Origin: a virus
DNA length: 64,000 nucleotides
Direction: 5' to 3' (one strand)
IMG/VR virus record: IMGVR_UViG_3300033148_004385
Span: 1 to 64,000 of that record
The position numbers were made by a program, and so were the translations under genes. Below the pieces are notes generated by a model. It worked only from the letters and a program-made list of their open reading frames with translations, was not told where the DNA came from and made no database searches. Of the stretch, positions 1 to 9,230 are shown piece after piece; position 1 is the stretch's first letter; each line of letters starts with the position of its first letter.

Positions 1-54
1 AAATAAAAAAAAAATGTAATAATATTTCATGATATACTATAGTGAGGTAAATGA

Positions 55-1065
55 ATGACTAAAAAAAAGGATGGTAAAAAAATAAACATTAAGGAAGTGG
101 TTGATAAAATGAAAGCATCAAAAGATTGGGTGGATAGATACCATCCTGAAGATTTAAATGAATATGTTTTTCCAGAAAAATATAAACAATTAGTGAAGAA
201 TTGGATTAGTTTGGAAAAGAAAAGAAATGGTTCATATAAATTAGATATGCCAAATATAATGTTAATTGGATATCAAGGTTTAGGTAAAACAACACTTGCA
301 AAAATAATAACAAAAGAATTAAATATAAAACCATTATTCATTAATGCATCCACACAAAATGGTATAGATGTTGTTAGAAAACAATTACAAGAATTTGCTA
401 CTAGAAAATCAGTACTCGCATATACACAAAATGATATAGACAAAAAGATAATTGTATTGGACGAATTTGATAATTTTACAGTAGAAGCACAAAAATCATT
501 AAGGGGTTTTATAGAAGAATATAAAGACAGGGTTAGGTTTATTGCAACACTTAATTATCCAGAAAAAATAATACCACCAATTAGAAGTCGGTTTAAATCT
601 GGGGAATTATTTTTAGATAAAATATATAAAGAAAATCAGAGTGAAATAATCACACAATTATTACATAGAATATTTTCAATATTAAAAAAAGAAAGTATAG
701 AATATGAAGAAAGTGTTGTTGTTGATGCCATTAAAATGTTTTATCCTGATTTTAGAAGTATTCTTTCTATATTATACCAGGAATATATTAGAAACGGGGA
801 TTTAAAGAATAAAATACAAAATATTGATAGTAAATTATTAATAGATATTTTAAAAAAAGGTGACATAAGAGAGTTACACGAATATGCGAAAAATACATAT
901 GTTGAGAATCAAATTTTTGTTGAATTAAGAAAATATTTTGTAGAAAAAGGTGAACACCAGGCTATTGTTGAATTGGCACGTGCAAGCTGGGAAATTTCAT
1001 TTAGTGTGGATAAAGTAATTACTATTACAAATTTATTATTAATATTAAGTAAGTTGGTTAAATAA
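55..1065 (+). CDS. gp44: Sliding-clamp loader large subunit (T4 gp44-like AAA+ ATPase)
   Basis: This is the ATPase that opens the sliding clamp and loads it on primed DNA during phage replication. An AAA+ module is plain: Walker A GYQGLGKTT at residues 72-80, Walker B IIVLDEFD at 132-139, sensor-1 Asn about 167 in ATLNY, and an arginine-finger SRF at 178-180. Length (336 aa) is close to T4 gp44 (319 aa). The start follows a gtgaggtaa ribosome site. It heads a replication cluster with the SSB and clamp genes downstream. No separate gp62-like small subunit is recognisable in the window; it may lie outside or be too diverged to see. The assignment to the clamp-loader family is secure; orthology with gp44 rests on context. 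Confidence 0.93.
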   Translation: MTKKKDGKKINIKEVVDKMKASKDWVDRYHPEDLNEYVFPEKYKQLVKNWISLEKKRNGSYKLDMPNIMLIGYQGLGKTTLAKIITKELNIKPLFINASTQNGIDVVRKQLQEFATRKSVLAYTQNDIDKKIIVLDEFDNFTVEAQKSLRGFIEEYKDRVRFIATLNYPEKIIPPIRSRFKSGELFLDKIYKENQSEIITQLLHRIFSILKKESIEYEESVVVDAIKMFYPDFRSILSILYQEYIRNGDLKNKIQNIDSKLLIDILKKGDIRELHEYAKNTYVENQIFVELRKYFVEKGEHQAIVELARASWEISFSVDKVITITNLLLILSKLVK

Positions 1066-1128
1066 AAAGTTTATTAAATAATGAAAAAATGTATTATATT
1101 AACAATCATATTATTACAAAGGAGTAAA

Positions 1129-2001
1129 ATGATATCATTAAAAGATTATGCAAAGAAATCTGAAACAGAAGCACAAAATAAATCAAACACAGGATTCCCC
1201 GGTTTGTATCGTTTTGAGACACCAAAGACAGGAAAAAAGCACGTATTTAAAGCACGTATTCTACCATCAATTTGTGATGGTAAGGCGATTGATAACGAAT
1301 TGTTTTTTATCGAAAGTATTACGCATAAGGCATACCAAAAAAAGGTTGATGGTAAATTCACTTCTGAATTATATTGTGTATGTCCTACACTGTTTGGAAA
1401 AGATTGTCCTATTTGTACAAAAGAAGAAGGTAAGACTAAGGCTTTAATTTCAGAAATATTTCAGTCTTATCCTGAAGATATGGAAAATAAGGATAAGGAA
1501 TTATATCAAGAATTAAAAAGTAAAAAATCACAGTATGCTTTTATTTATGTAACTGAAGATAGTAGCAACCCTGATAATGTTGGTAAAATATTTAGATGGT
1601 ATTTTTCAAAAACCGTAAAAGAAAAATTATGGGAATTATATGCTGATGAAGATGTGGGTACACCTTATTTTGCAGAAAAAGGTAAGATATTAAAAGTAGT
1701 TGTTACAGTACCAGACCAAAATAAATTGAATTGGAATATTGCTGTTCTACCCAAAGACCACCATCTTAGTGAATTAGATGTTGAATATACAGCTTTACCA
1801 TCCATCACTGAAGTTGTTACTAAGATGGAACAAAATTTAAAACCATATAATGATATTGTAACAGATGTTCAAAAAATTCTTGATGGACATAAGGAAGAAG
1901 TTAATATTAACCCAAAACAGGATGAAGTTAAAAATGAAAAAGCTAAAAGTGATATTGTGGTAAATAAGAATACGGTAAATGATTTAATTACAGACATTTA
2001 G
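1129..2001 (+). CDS. gp32: Single-stranded DNA-binding protein (T4 gp32-like)
   Basis: This protein coats single-stranded DNA and organises the replisome. I choose ATG 1129 (290 aa) rather than the in-frame ATG at 1081, because 1129 follows an aaaggagtaaa ribosome site and the upstream extension reads like untranslated leader. A gp32-type zinc site is visible: His66, Cys85, Cys93 and Cys96, with CPIC as the second knuckle. A basic, aromatic-rich core follows, then a charged linker and an acidic-leaning tail ending NDLITDI. In T4 the acidic gp32 tail contacts partner proteins. The gene lies between the clamp loader and the clamp, as expected for co-expressed replication genes. Confidence 0.85.
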   Translation: MISLKDYAKKSETEAQNKSNTGFPGLYRFETPKTGKKHVFKARILPSICDGKAIDNELFFIESITHKAYQKKVDGKFTSELYCVCPTLFGKDCPICTKEEGKTKALISEIFQSYPEDMENKDKELYQELKSKKSQYAFIYVTEDSSNPDNVGKIFRWYFSKTVKEKLWELYADEDVGTPYFAEKGKILKVVVTVPDQNKLNWNIAVLPKDHHLSELDVEYTALPSITEVVTKMEQNLKPYNDIVTDVQKILDGHKEEVNINPKQDEVKNEKAKSDIVVNKNTVNDLITDI

Positions 2002-2012
2002 GATAGAAAAAA

Positions 2013-2297
2013 ATGAAAGATGTGTTAAAAGAATTGTATGAGTTATTAAATGATTATGGTGTAACTGATTATATAGCACTTGTTGGTGATATTAACCGAA
2101 AGCTAGTAATGCTGCAACCATTTTTAACTGATATGGTTCTTTTAAACACACTTTTTAATAGTGTTGAGGGTTTTGCAATGAATGTAACAATTAAAAGGCA
2201 ATCAGCAAGGGAAATTATTTTTAATATGGGTCGTTTATCAACCTTGACCGAAATGGTCATAATCAGTCTTGATGGAGATAAAAATGAAAACAATTAA
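2013..2297 (+). CDS. Small unknown protein in the replication cluster
   Basis: A 94-aa protein I do not recognise. The start is 11 bases after the SSB stop and follows a weak agga site. The sequence is mostly helical with a hydrophobic middle (MLQPFLTDMVLLNTLF) and no catalytic motif. Its place between SSB and clamp genes suggests a replication or late-transcription accessory role; T4 has small clamp-binding coactivators such as gp33, but I see no convincing similarity. Its end overlaps the next start by 14 bases, so the two are probably translationally coupled. Confidence 0.7.
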   Translation: MKDVLKELYELLNDYGVTDYIALVGDINRKLVMLQPFLTDMVLLNTLFNSVEGFAMNVTIKRQSAREIIFNMGRLSTLTEMVIISLDGDKNENN

Positions 2298-2478
2298 AGA
2301 AATAAAAACAGGTCGTATTGTTAGAAAATCTGATGGTATTGCAGAAAACTTAGTTAGACTTGGTGGTTTTAAATATGTACCAAAACATACATATAAACAC
2401 CAGGTGAATATTGACAAAAAAACAAAGAATGCTGAAACTAAAAACAAGAAAAATAATAGGGGTGAAAATGTTAATTAA
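2284..2478 (+). CDS. Very small basic protein upstream of the sliding clamp
   Basis: A 64-aa lysine-rich protein starting at ATG 2284 behind a tggagata ribosome site located inside the preceding gene. The N-terminal half (KTGRIVRKSDGIAENLVRLG) looks folded; the C-terminal half is Lys/Asn-rich and probably disordered. It overlaps the start of the clamp gene by 11 bases, and the clamp's ribosome site lies inside its last codons. It may be a real peptide or mainly a translational coupler for the clamp. Function unknown. Confidence 0.55.
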   Translation: MKTIKEIKTGRIVRKSDGIAENLVRLGGFKYVPKHTYKHQVNIDKKTKNAETKNKKNNRGENVN

Positions 2479-3184
2479 TTTAAGAAAATTAAGCAATTAC
2501 ACAGATTTATTAAAATTAGAACATAGTGTTGCAATTAGTGATGAACATGGTTCTATTTTTGTTAAAACAACATTAGATGGTTTTGGTGATTTTGAGGGTA
2601 AAGAGTTACATTCTATCAAAGATTTTTTAAATAAAATGGCTTTGTTTACTGTTGTAACACCAGATAAATTACCAACACTGGAATTTGAAACGGTTGTTAA
2701 TGAAGAAAGTCATCTAAAAATTAAAAATAATGAAAGAAGTATGGTATATACTTTTAGCACTGATGAAACAGATAATCATTTAACAAAGAATAAAAATGGT
2801 GATGACATAACCGTTATGAGCGCAGTGGATACTTTAGAAAAAAATGTGTTTTCAGGTGCTAAAAAAACAACAGTTTCACTATCTTCTGAAAGATTTAAAG
2901 AATTAAAAAAATTGAATGATATGTTTCATTCATATGAAGGTGAATATCAATTCACTATCAAAGATGGTAATGTATCTTTTATTAAAACAACTGGTACTGG
3001 AAATGAAATTAAGGAAAAGATTTCTGAATCTTCAGAAGCATTTGAAGAAAATACACACACATTAAATTGGTTTCCACATGTTGATTCTTGGGATATAACT
3101 TTTTATGAAAATATTAGATTAGTTAAATGGGAATCTACAGAAACAGATTTCATAATAATCATGAATACCGTATTGGATGAATAA
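2468..3184 (+). CDS. gp45: DNA polymerase sliding clamp (T4 gp45-like)
   Basis: A 238-aa protein matching T4 gp45 (228 aa) in length, context and layout: two similar beta-rich halves joined by a linker, and a C-terminus rich in beta strands. ATG 2468 with a taggggtg ribosome site is preferred over an in-frame ATG at 2411, which would add 19 lysine-rich residues overlapping the previous gene. In T4 the clamp tethers the polymerase and also activates late transcription with gp33 and gp55, which matches the many T4-type late promoters here. Identity rests on weak sequence similarity plus position next to the clamp loader. Confidence 0.72.
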   Translation: MLINLRKLSNYTDLLKLEHSVAISDEHGSIFVKTTLDGFGDFEGKELHSIKDFLNKMALFTVVTPDKLPTLEFETVVNEESHLKIKNNERSMVYTFSTDETDNHLTKNKNGDDITVMSAVDTLEKNVFSGAKKTTVSLSSERFKELKKLNDMFHSYEGEYQFTIKDGNVSFIKTTGTGNEIKEKISESSEAFEENTHTLNWFPHVDSWDITFYENIRLVKWESTETDFIIIMNTVLDE

Positions 3185-4157
3185 AATGAAAGAATATGCA
3201 GTAAATGATAAAACCTTGATTATTCATGATAAAGGTGACTTGGATGGAAAAGGTAGTGGTGCATTAGTAAAGTTTTTACTATCCCACCAATACAATTTTA
3301 ACCCTGAATTAATCGAGTTTAAGCCACTTAGATATTATGAAAATTATGAAAATGTTATATTAGACATACAGGAGTTTAACCCAGTTCATATTTTTATGAC
3401 AGATTTATCTTTTCCACAAGAATATATGGATAAATTAAATAGTGGTGAATATTGTAAAAGTTTTACATGGATTGACCACCACGAAAAAACTTATTTAGAA
3501 ATGGAAGGTGTGTTTGAGGGTATAAGGGATACTAACTTTTCTGCAATAGAATTAGTTTGGAAATACTTCAGAGGTGACGAAAAAATACCACGTGTTATTA
3601 ATTTATTAGGTCGTTATGATGTATTTGATAAATCTGATATGAACAAATGGAAAAATAAAATATTACCGTTTCAATTTGGTATGAAAAAACAGAGTTTAAG
3701 TACTATTTTCAATTATGAAAATTGGGAAGATATATATAGTGCTGGTATTTATAACAGAAAACCTAATAAATGGTTTTTAGATATAGATAGAATTTTAAAT
3801 GAAGGGAAATCTTTATTGTATTACCAACAAGTAAAAGATAAAATAAACGTTCATTCTTATTCTTATACAAGAGAAGTTTATGCAGAACAATTGGATAAAA
3901 AACTTAAAGCTTTGGTTTTAAACACTAGTGATAGAACATCACTAACATATGATTCAAAATGGGACTCAGAGAAATGGGATTTGATGATTGGGTATATCTT
4001 TGATGGTGATAAATATAGGTGTTCCATTTGGTCGGATAAAGAAGGAATAGATGTATCTTATATAGCAGCTCAATTTGTGTATAATGGAAATAAAGGTGGT
4101 GGACACGCTGGGGCTGCTGGGTTTATTGTTAGTGATATCAATACCGTTTTTGTGTAG
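3177..4157 (+). CDS. DHH/DHHA1-family phosphoesterase
   Basis: A 326-aa metal-dependent phosphoesterase of the DHH superfamily (RecJ, NrnA and oligoribonuclease relatives). Visible motifs: HDKGDLDGKGSGA at residues 17-29 (motif I aspartates), MTDLSF near 74-79, the signature IDHH at 99-102, and a C-terminal DHHA1 motif GGGHAGAAG at 307-315. Such enzymes degrade short oligonucleotides, cyclic dinucleotides or ssDNA ends. In a phage replication cluster, nucleotide salvage from nanoRNA or a 5' exonuclease role is plausible. Destruction of cyclic-dinucleotide defence signals is also possible, but nothing in the sequence separates these. The start overlaps the clamp stop; an alternative ATG is at 3186. 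Confidence 0.9.
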   Translation: MNKMKEYAVNDKTLIIHDKGDLDGKGSGALVKFLLSHQYNFNPELIEFKPLRYYENYENVILDIQEFNPVHIFMTDLSFPQEYMDKLNSGEYCKSFTWIDHHEKTYLEMEGVFEGIRDTNFSAIELVWKYFRGDEKIPRVINLLGRYDVFDKSDMNKWKNKILPFQFGMKKQSLSTIFNYENWEDIYSAGIYNRKPNKWFLDIDRILNEGKSLLYYQQVKDKINVHSYSYTREVYAEQLDKKLKALVLNTSDRTSLTYDSKWDSEKWDLMIGYIFDGDKYRCSIWSDKEGIDVSYIAAQFVYNGNKGGGHAGAAGFIVSDINTVFV

Positions 4158-4182
4158 GGCTTAAAGCATAGTTACCTAATTT

Positions 4183-4524
4183 TTAATTAACTAAAAATAA
4201 TTTAACTAATACAGGTGTATCAGTTGATTCATTTTCTATATTAATAGTAGTTAAACCGTCCGTGTTATCCAATATTAACTTTTTTCCTTTCGCCAACACA
4301 ATACTATCCGCATTATCATGTTTAATTGTTACAGCATTTTCAGCAAAAATAAACAATTTAGTAGAATTTTCAAATACAATATCCTTATTCGTTGCTGCTG
4401 CAATACTTAATTCTATTTTATTATAATAAGTATATCCACTAACAGTTTCAGGAAATAATTCTTTAATATCTGTAACACCTTCTACAATTTTTTTTAATGT
4501 TATTTCACTTTTAAAATCACTCAT
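4183..4524 (-). CDS. Unknown late protein, probably a small virion component
   Basis: A 113-aa protein with an N-terminal charged helix and a long beta-rich, Thr/Asn-rich C-terminal half, a composition common in phage decoration or fibre-associated proteins. It reads leftward from a divergent late promoter (palindrome at 4544-4559) and has an aaggtaaa ribosome site. No family recognised. It is convergent with the phosphoesterase gene, with only 25 bases between the two stops and no visible terminator. Confidence 0.7.
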   Translation of the reverse strand: MSDFKSEITLKKIVEGVTDIKELFPETVSGYTYYNKIELSIAAATNKDIVFENSTKLFIFAENAVTIKHDNADSIVLAKGKKLILDNTDGLTTINIENESTDTPVLVKLFLVN

Positions 4525-4543
4525 ATTTTACCTTATTAAAATT

Positions 4544-4559
4544 TATAAATATATTTATA
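4544..4559. promoter_or_regulatory. Palindromic bidirectional late promoter
   Basis: The 16-base sequence TATAAATATATTTATA is a perfect palindrome made of two T4-type late -10 elements (TATAAATA) facing opposite ways. It lies between divergent genes starting at 4524 (minus) and 4582 (plus), at fitting distances from both. The identical palindrome recurs at 31327-31342 between another divergent pair. Confidence 0.75.
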
Positions 4560-4581
4560 TTATTGATAAAGAGGTTATATA

Positions 4582-5097
4582 ATGGATTTAATTAAAGAAA
4601 TTGATGGATTACAAAAAATAGTAGCTGAAAAGCTACTAATAGAAAAAGAAAACATAGACATTATTACTATTAAAATGAATGAATATAAAGAATTATTAAA
4701 AAAAGATAATTTATCAGTTAATGTTTTAGAAGACATAAGAAATAATGTAGAGAAATTAAAGGAAGCCTATATATTGAACCCATTAACATATGATGAAGTT
4801 AAGCTTATATTATTATATTCAGATTTAGACGAAGAAGTTGAAGATATGATAGATTCCGTTGAGCCCGAATGGAATGGTTTTGGGTGGGTTAAATTTAAGG
4901 ATTTGGAATCAATTTGGTATAATAAAAAAAATAATACATACGCTTTTGTTGGTACTTTTGATACTGAATCATCAGGCCAAAAAACATACCACATTATGTT
5001 TAATATTTTAAAAGGTGATGAAATTAATTTAATTGATAAACTAGAAGATGAAAGAAGCCTTAAACGTCACGGATACAAGCCTTTATTAAATAAATAA
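4582..5097 (+). CDS. Unknown late protein
   Basis: A 171-aa protein, unrecognised. The first half is a charged, probably coiled-coil helix (residues 1-75). The second half is mixed alpha/beta with an acidic segment (DLDEEVEDMIDSVEPEW) and aromatic motifs WNGFGWVKF. It is preceded by a gaggttatata ribosome site and the bidirectional late promoter, so late expression is likely. No catalytic motif is evident. Confidence 0.72.
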   Translation: MDLIKEIDGLQKIVAEKLLIEKENIDIITIKMNEYKELLKKDNLSVNVLEDIRNNVEKLKEAYILNPLTYDEVKLILLYSDLDEEVEDMIDSVEPEWNGFGWVKFKDLESIWYNKKNNTYAFVGTFDTESSGQKTYHIMFNILKGDEINLIDKLEDERSLKRHGYKPLLNK

Positions 5098-5136
5098 ATT
5101 ATACTATAATTTGTTTTTAAATGGGGTTTTTTTTAA

Positions 5137-5316
5137 ATGAATGAAGACAATATAGTTGAATTAAGAACAGAATATCGTAAAAGATTGGTTAATTTAATTG
5201 AAGATTTAAGTCTATTAGAAGAATATGATGAAGATAAAATTGATAAATCAGTCGACGCATATTTCGCAATCAGTTATTTTAATGAAAATATGGCAATTTT
5301 ACATGTAAATACTTGA
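5137..5316 (+). CDS. Small acidic unknown protein
   Basis: A 59-aa open frame beginning MNEDNIVELRTEYRKR and ending HVNT. It is amphipathic and mostly helical, with an acidic middle (LLEEYDEDKIDKS). The upstream ggggttttt is a poor ribosome site, so expression is uncertain. Its last codons overlap the -35 box of the early promoter at 5313-5341. Composition matches neighbouring genes, which is the main support. Confidence 0.5.
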   Translation: MNEDNIVELRTEYRKRLVNLIEDLSLLEEYDEDKIDKSVDAYFAISYFNENMAILHVNT

Positions 5317-5341
5317 CATTACTTGCTTCCTATATTATAAT
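5313..5341 (+). promoter_or_regulatory. Consensus sigma70-like early promoter
   Basis: TTGACA at 5313-5318 and TATAAT at 5336-5341 are separated by exactly 17 bases, a perfect consensus host promoter. It faces the gene at 5371 and the primase behind it. Unlike most other early promoters here, I see no clear stem-loop at the expected transcript start. Confidence 0.9.
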
Positions 5342-5370
5342 TCTTAGGGTATTTATAGGGGCCGGATAAA

Positions 5371-6273
5371 ATGGAAAACAAATTTAATTTACCAACAAAA
5401 AACAGAAAGACAGCAAACGAAAATTTAGTGATTATCAAATCACTTTTATATGCAAATAATATCACAAAAATCAACCAAAGAAATTATAAATTTTTTTGGC
5501 AGTTATTAGATATAACTTTTCCAAATGGTATATTTAATATCTATAAATATATCGAAGAATTTAAAAAAAGTAAAGGGGTTTTTGATTTCACCGCATTGAT
5601 GGAAAACCCTGAAATTGAGGTTGATGATGGTATTGGTTTTGTTATATACAATAAACCTTCTAATAAAAACATCAGTCTTTTTTTTGATAAACTATTTCCA
5701 GAATATTTACACAACAATAAGATACAAAGAATCCCAAGTGGAGATTTGAATAAATTAATACTAGATGTTTCGGGAAAATTGCTTGGTGAAAAGTATAGAA
5801 TATTTAGAAAATATGAAGTAAATAAAACTAGGTTAAAAAGGTATAAAGTAAAGGGATTTTATAACTTTAATAAATATCACCCAAGTGTAAAAAAACAATT
5901 AATGATGCAATTTGGTGAAGATGATTTTAAAGAACAATATAGTGTTTATAATAAATACGATTCCTTATATTTTAAATCTGAAGATGGAATAATTGATTAT
6001 AATAATATAATAATAAACCCAGTTGACAATAGAAAGATAACACCAAAACTATTTTTTAAATATAAAGAATTAATTGAACGTTCTAATTTTTATAAAACAC
6101 CTGGTAATACAGATGTGGAGATAGAAGTTTCAGGGGAAATTATGAATTATATGAATGCTGATAAATATGAAAATATTGATATTGATGGTTACAACCAAAA
6201 ATTGAATACTGAATTAGATAAAATTGAAATGGATTTTAAAATAAAATTAAAGAGATTAGAAAATGGTAAATGA
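5371..6273 (+). CDS. Unknown protein co-transcribed with the primase
   Basis: A 300-aa lysine- and tyrosine-rich protein, not recognised. It is globular at the N-terminus (helical; WQLLDITFPNGIFNIYKYI) and ends in a charged helix. It is first in the operon served by the consensus early promoter and overlaps the primase start by 11 bases. T4-like phages often pair primase with helicase or loader genes, but no Walker A motif is present, so it is not a helicase. A replication accessory role is inferred from position only. Confidence 0.72.
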   Translation: MENKFNLPTKNRKTANENLVIIKSLLYANNITKINQRNYKFFWQLLDITFPNGIFNIYKYIEEFKKSKGVFDFTALMENPEIEVDDGIGFVIYNKPSNKNISLFFDKLFPEYLHNNKIQRIPSGDLNKLILDVSGKLLGEKYRIFRKYEVNKTRLKRYKVKGFYNFNKYHPSVKKQLMMQFGEDDFKEQYSVYNKYDSLYFKSEDGIIDYNNIIINPVDNRKITPKLFFKYKELIERSNFYKTPGNTDVEIEVSGEIMNYMNADKYENIDIDGYNQKLNTELDKIEMDFKIKLKRLENGK

Positions 6274-7243
6274 TAGAACATCAGTTTTTTGTACCTTTTG
6301 CGGTAATGGTTCAAGAGGGGATAACCCCAAAGATTATAGAGCATATGTTTTAGGCTTAGACAAACACCCAAAGGGGATTTGGTATAAGTGTTTTAGGTGT
6401 AAAACAAGCATACACGCAGAACAATATTATAAACGAATCGGGGAAGATTACCATACAGAAACAGACACCAATATAAACCTAGAATTATTAACATATGTTA
6501 AACCCAAAGAAGTTATAATTAAAAAAAAACGTGTTGAACATAATTTTAATGTATTTACTAAAGAAGAAATGATTTATTATAATAATGCCACTAATGATAA
6601 TAGTAATTTATTAAACATATTCTTAAAAAAAAGAATGATACCCAAAAATAAACACCACTTTTTTACATATTCAGAAAACTTTATGCAGCTATATTATAAT
6701 ATTAATAAAATAAATAAAAAGTTTTATTTCCCTGATAAAAGGATTTTAATTAAATACTTAGACTACAAGGGGGATATATATGCTTTAAAAGGCCGTTCAT
6801 TATTACAAAAACCTAAACTTAAATATCTAACAATCAAAAAGGAATTACCACCAGAATTAACATTTTTTAATATGGATGGTATAGATATTAATCAACCAAT
6901 TTTTATATTGGAAGGTGAGATTGATTCAATTTTTTTTGATAATAATATTGCATTAGGTAGCATAAGTAAAACAGATTTATTTCTTGAATATTGTATAAAT
7001 AATGAGATTCCAAAAAAGAATTTATATTTTATTTTGGATAATGATGAAGCTGGTTACGAAACATCAAATGAATTAATTCTAAATGGATATCATGTATTTA
7101 GTTGGAAGTTATTTGCTAAAAGTAATTTTAATATTATTTTAATTAAAGATGTAAATGAATTAATCCAAAACAATATTGATTTCAATTCTGAAATTGTGTT
7201 GAGAAACTCAATAAATACACCAACGGAAAGTTTTTTATTGTAA
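6263..7243 (+). CDS. DNA primase (DnaG/T4 gp61-type, zinc finger plus TOPRIM)
   Basis: This protein makes RNA primers for lagging-strand synthesis. An N-terminal zinc-binding domain has CTFC at residues 10-13 and CFRC at 43-46. A TOPRIM catalytic core follows with EGEID at 217-221 (acidic motif 1) and LDNDEAG at 258-264 (metal-binding DxD). The length of 326 aa fits T4 gp61 (342 aa). The start ATG lies inside the end of the preceding gene. A strong intrinsic terminator follows the stop. Confidence 0.9.
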   Translation: MVNDRTSVFCTFCGNGSRGDNPKDYRAYVLGLDKHPKGIWYKCFRCKTSIHAEQYYKRIGEDYHTETDTNINLELLTYVKPKEVIIKKKRVEHNFNVFTKEEMIYYNNATNDNSNLLNIFLKKRMIPKNKHHFFTYSENFMQLYYNINKINKKFYFPDKRILIKYLDYKGDIYALKGRSLLQKPKLKYLTIKKELPPELTFFNMDGIDINQPIFILEGEIDSIFFDNNIALGSISKTDLFLEYCINNEIPKKNLYFILDNDEAGYETSNELILNGYHVFSWKLFAKSNFNIILIKDVNELIQNNIDFNSEIVLRNSINTPTESFLL

Positions 7244-7259
7244 TTACAACTTGGGTCTT

Positions 7260-7287
7260 AGCCCTACCAAAAGGCAGGGCTTCTTTT
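7260..7287 (+). terminator. Intrinsic terminator after the primase operon
   Basis: A stem AGCCCT (7260-7265) pairs with AGGGCT (7276-7281), extended inward by CC/GG around an AAAA loop, followed by the T-rich tract ttctttt. It lies 17 bases after the primase stop and separates early replication genes from the late baseplate block. Confidence 0.9.
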
Positions 7288-7341
7288 AACCAATTAAGTT
7301 ACTATCAAATATGTGCCTTATTATAAGATTTTTTCTATATT

Positions 7342-7351
7342 TAATAAATAG
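7342..7351 (+). promoter_or_regulatory. T4-type late promoter (TAATAAATAG)
   Basis: The late -10 core ATAAATA lies 31 bases upstream of the gp6-like start. The same extended sequence, tttaataaatagttt, recurs at 20221-20235 before gp25, which supports it as a functional late element. Confidence 0.7.
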
Positions 7352-7381
7352 TTTTAGATTAAATTTTAAAAAAGGTTGAAT

Positions 7382-9184
7382 ATGGATATAAATTACTTAC
7401 ATGATACACCTGAAAATGTTTCAATTTTAATTAAAAAGTATTTTTTAGAAAAAGCTGCTGAAAATAATTCACAACTAAAAGATGTAAATTTTGATGGTTC
7501 TAACATATCAACACTGATTTCAGCACTTACATATGTTTTTACTACTTTATCTATAAAGACTGATTTGATGATAAACGAAGTCACACCAAACGCAAAAATA
7601 GAAAGTAGTATCATGAGTTTAATCAAAAAATATGGGTATGAACCAAGACGGATGATTTCCAGCAGAATTACACTAGAATTAAGACTTTCTGATACTAATT
7701 TAGATGCTAGTGTAACAAGTAAAACATTAGATAAGGGTGATGTAATTATTGTAAAGGCTGATGACACTGAATTTTACCATATTTTAGAAAATGATACTGT
7801 GTTTGATGAAACATATTCTAAGTATGAATTCAAACAAGGTAAATTAGTAGAAAAAACTTATTTTATATCTACAAACGATAATGAAATAATTATAGATACA
7901 CATAAATGGAATATTGATAATGATAGTTTAGTTGTAACACACAATCCAACTGATTCTGAAATAGAGTTTCTAGCAAACAATAAAACTATTGAAGACACTA
8001 GTGATATTTTAGTTGATGGAATGTTTTATTATTTAGATTACACTGAAGATGATAAATTATTAATCAAACTTTCTAATGATGAATTGGGTAAAAATGTATA
8101 TGGTAGCGTTTCGGTATCTTTTTATGAAACTTTAGGTAATGAGGGTAATAATATATCTGAAAGTAATTTGATAATTGAGAACACTGATGCTGACATATAT
8201 TCAACCGAATTAATACATGTTAGTGCGGGTGGTGCGGGTGCTGAAGGATTCGAGGTAATTAAAGAATTAATGGGCCGATTCTACCAAACACAAGATAGGA
8301 TTGTAACAAAATCGGATTTAAATACTTTTATTGAATATTTATTTCCAAATTGGCAATATAATGTATTAGATTCTAATGATTTACCCATTGCAAACGCTAA
8401 TGCAGGGATGGTTTATGTATCTTTGTATAAAGTATCTGATTCGGGTGTAGTAGAACGAATGAATTATGATAATTATGTAAATGAAATTGATATAATTAAT
8501 AAAAAAGCAAGATTTGGTATTAACATAGTTTTTAATGATATACAATATAATAATTTATTAATTAAATATAGCTCTTACCTGAATAAAAATGTTGTTGGTA
8601 ATTACCCTACACCATTAAAAAATAACATCAATAATATTTTACTAAGCAACATAAATAATAATAATATTTCGTATATTAATAAAAGTATTTTACAAATGTA
8701 TATTGTGCAAGAAAACATAAATGGAATGGTTGATTTCAAAATTGATTCTGTTGGTTTTGGTTTAACAATAGATAGTGATTATGATGACACAAAAAGTTTT
8801 GTTAACTATATTGGTAGTGATGCATTAAATTTATTAGATAATTATGATGTAAATATTACATACAATGGTATAACAACAACCATTAATAATAGCAATTTAG
8901 AAGTAACGACTTTTGGTTCATCTTTTTATATTAGAAATACTGTTATAATAGATGGGTTAATCCCACAATACACCAATTTAATAACTTTTACTGAAGTTGT
9001 TGGTAGTACATATGGTAAAACAACATATCACATAAACTTTAATGATATCAGTGTAGTTACAAGAGATAGTTTTAATATATCTATAGATGTAACTGATAGT
9101 AATCCAACTTTCCAAGGTTTTGAACCAAAACCCATATTGAATGTAAATAATATCGATTCTAACATCACTTTAATTGAAATTTGA
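7382..9184 (+). CDS. gp6: Baseplate wedge protein (T4 gp6-like, baseplate J superfamily)
   Basis: A 600-aa structural protein forming the wedge ring of the contractile baseplate. The N-terminus is typical of the gp6 family: a helical segment with FDGSNISTLISALTY near residues 36-50, then KTDLMINE and a KYGYEPR motif near 85 marking the helix-rich domain, followed by beta-rich modules. The start is ATG 7382 with an aaaaaagg site, six bases inside the longest possible frame, which would begin at TTG. It is the first gene of a late block, followed by another baseplate or tail gene. Confidence 0.85.
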   Translation: MDINYLHDTPENVSILIKKYFLEKAAENNSQLKDVNFDGSNISTLISALTYVFTTLSIKTDLMINEVTPNAKIESSIMSLIKKYGYEPRRMISSRITLELRLSDTNLDASVTSKTLDKGDVIIVKADDTEFYHILENDTVFDETYSKYEFKQGKLVEKTYFISTNDNEIIIDTHKWNIDNDSLVVTHNPTDSEIEFLANNKTIEDTSDILVDGMFYYLDYTEDDKLLIKLSNDELGKNVYGSVSVSFYETLGNEGNNISESNLIIENTDADIYSTELIHVSAGGAGAEGFEVIKELMGRFYQTQDRIVTKSDLNTFIEYLFPNWQYNVLDSNDLPIANANAGMVYVSLYKVSDSGVVERMNYDNYVNEIDIINKKARFGINIVFNDIQYNNLLIKYSSYLNKNVVGNYPTPLKNNINNILLSNINNNNISYINKSILQMYIVQENINGMVDFKIDSVGFGLTIDSDYDDTKSFVNYIGSDALNLLDNYDVNITYNGITTTINNSNLEVTTFGSSFYIRNTVIIDGLIPQYTNLITFTEVVGSTYGKTTYHINFNDISVVTRDSFNISIDVTDSNPTFQGFEPKPILNVNNIDSNITLIEI

Positions 9185-9191
9185 TAAATAT
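9183..9191 (+). promoter_or_regulatory. Probable late promoter (GATAAATAT)
   Basis: A late-like core ATAAATA overlaps the end of the gp6-like gene, about 40 bases before the next start at 9231. It may give independent late expression of that gene. Support is the motif and spacing only. Confidence 0.5.
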
Positions 9192-9230
9192 CTTATATGT
9201 GTTATGATAATGGATAATTAAAGGAAGTGT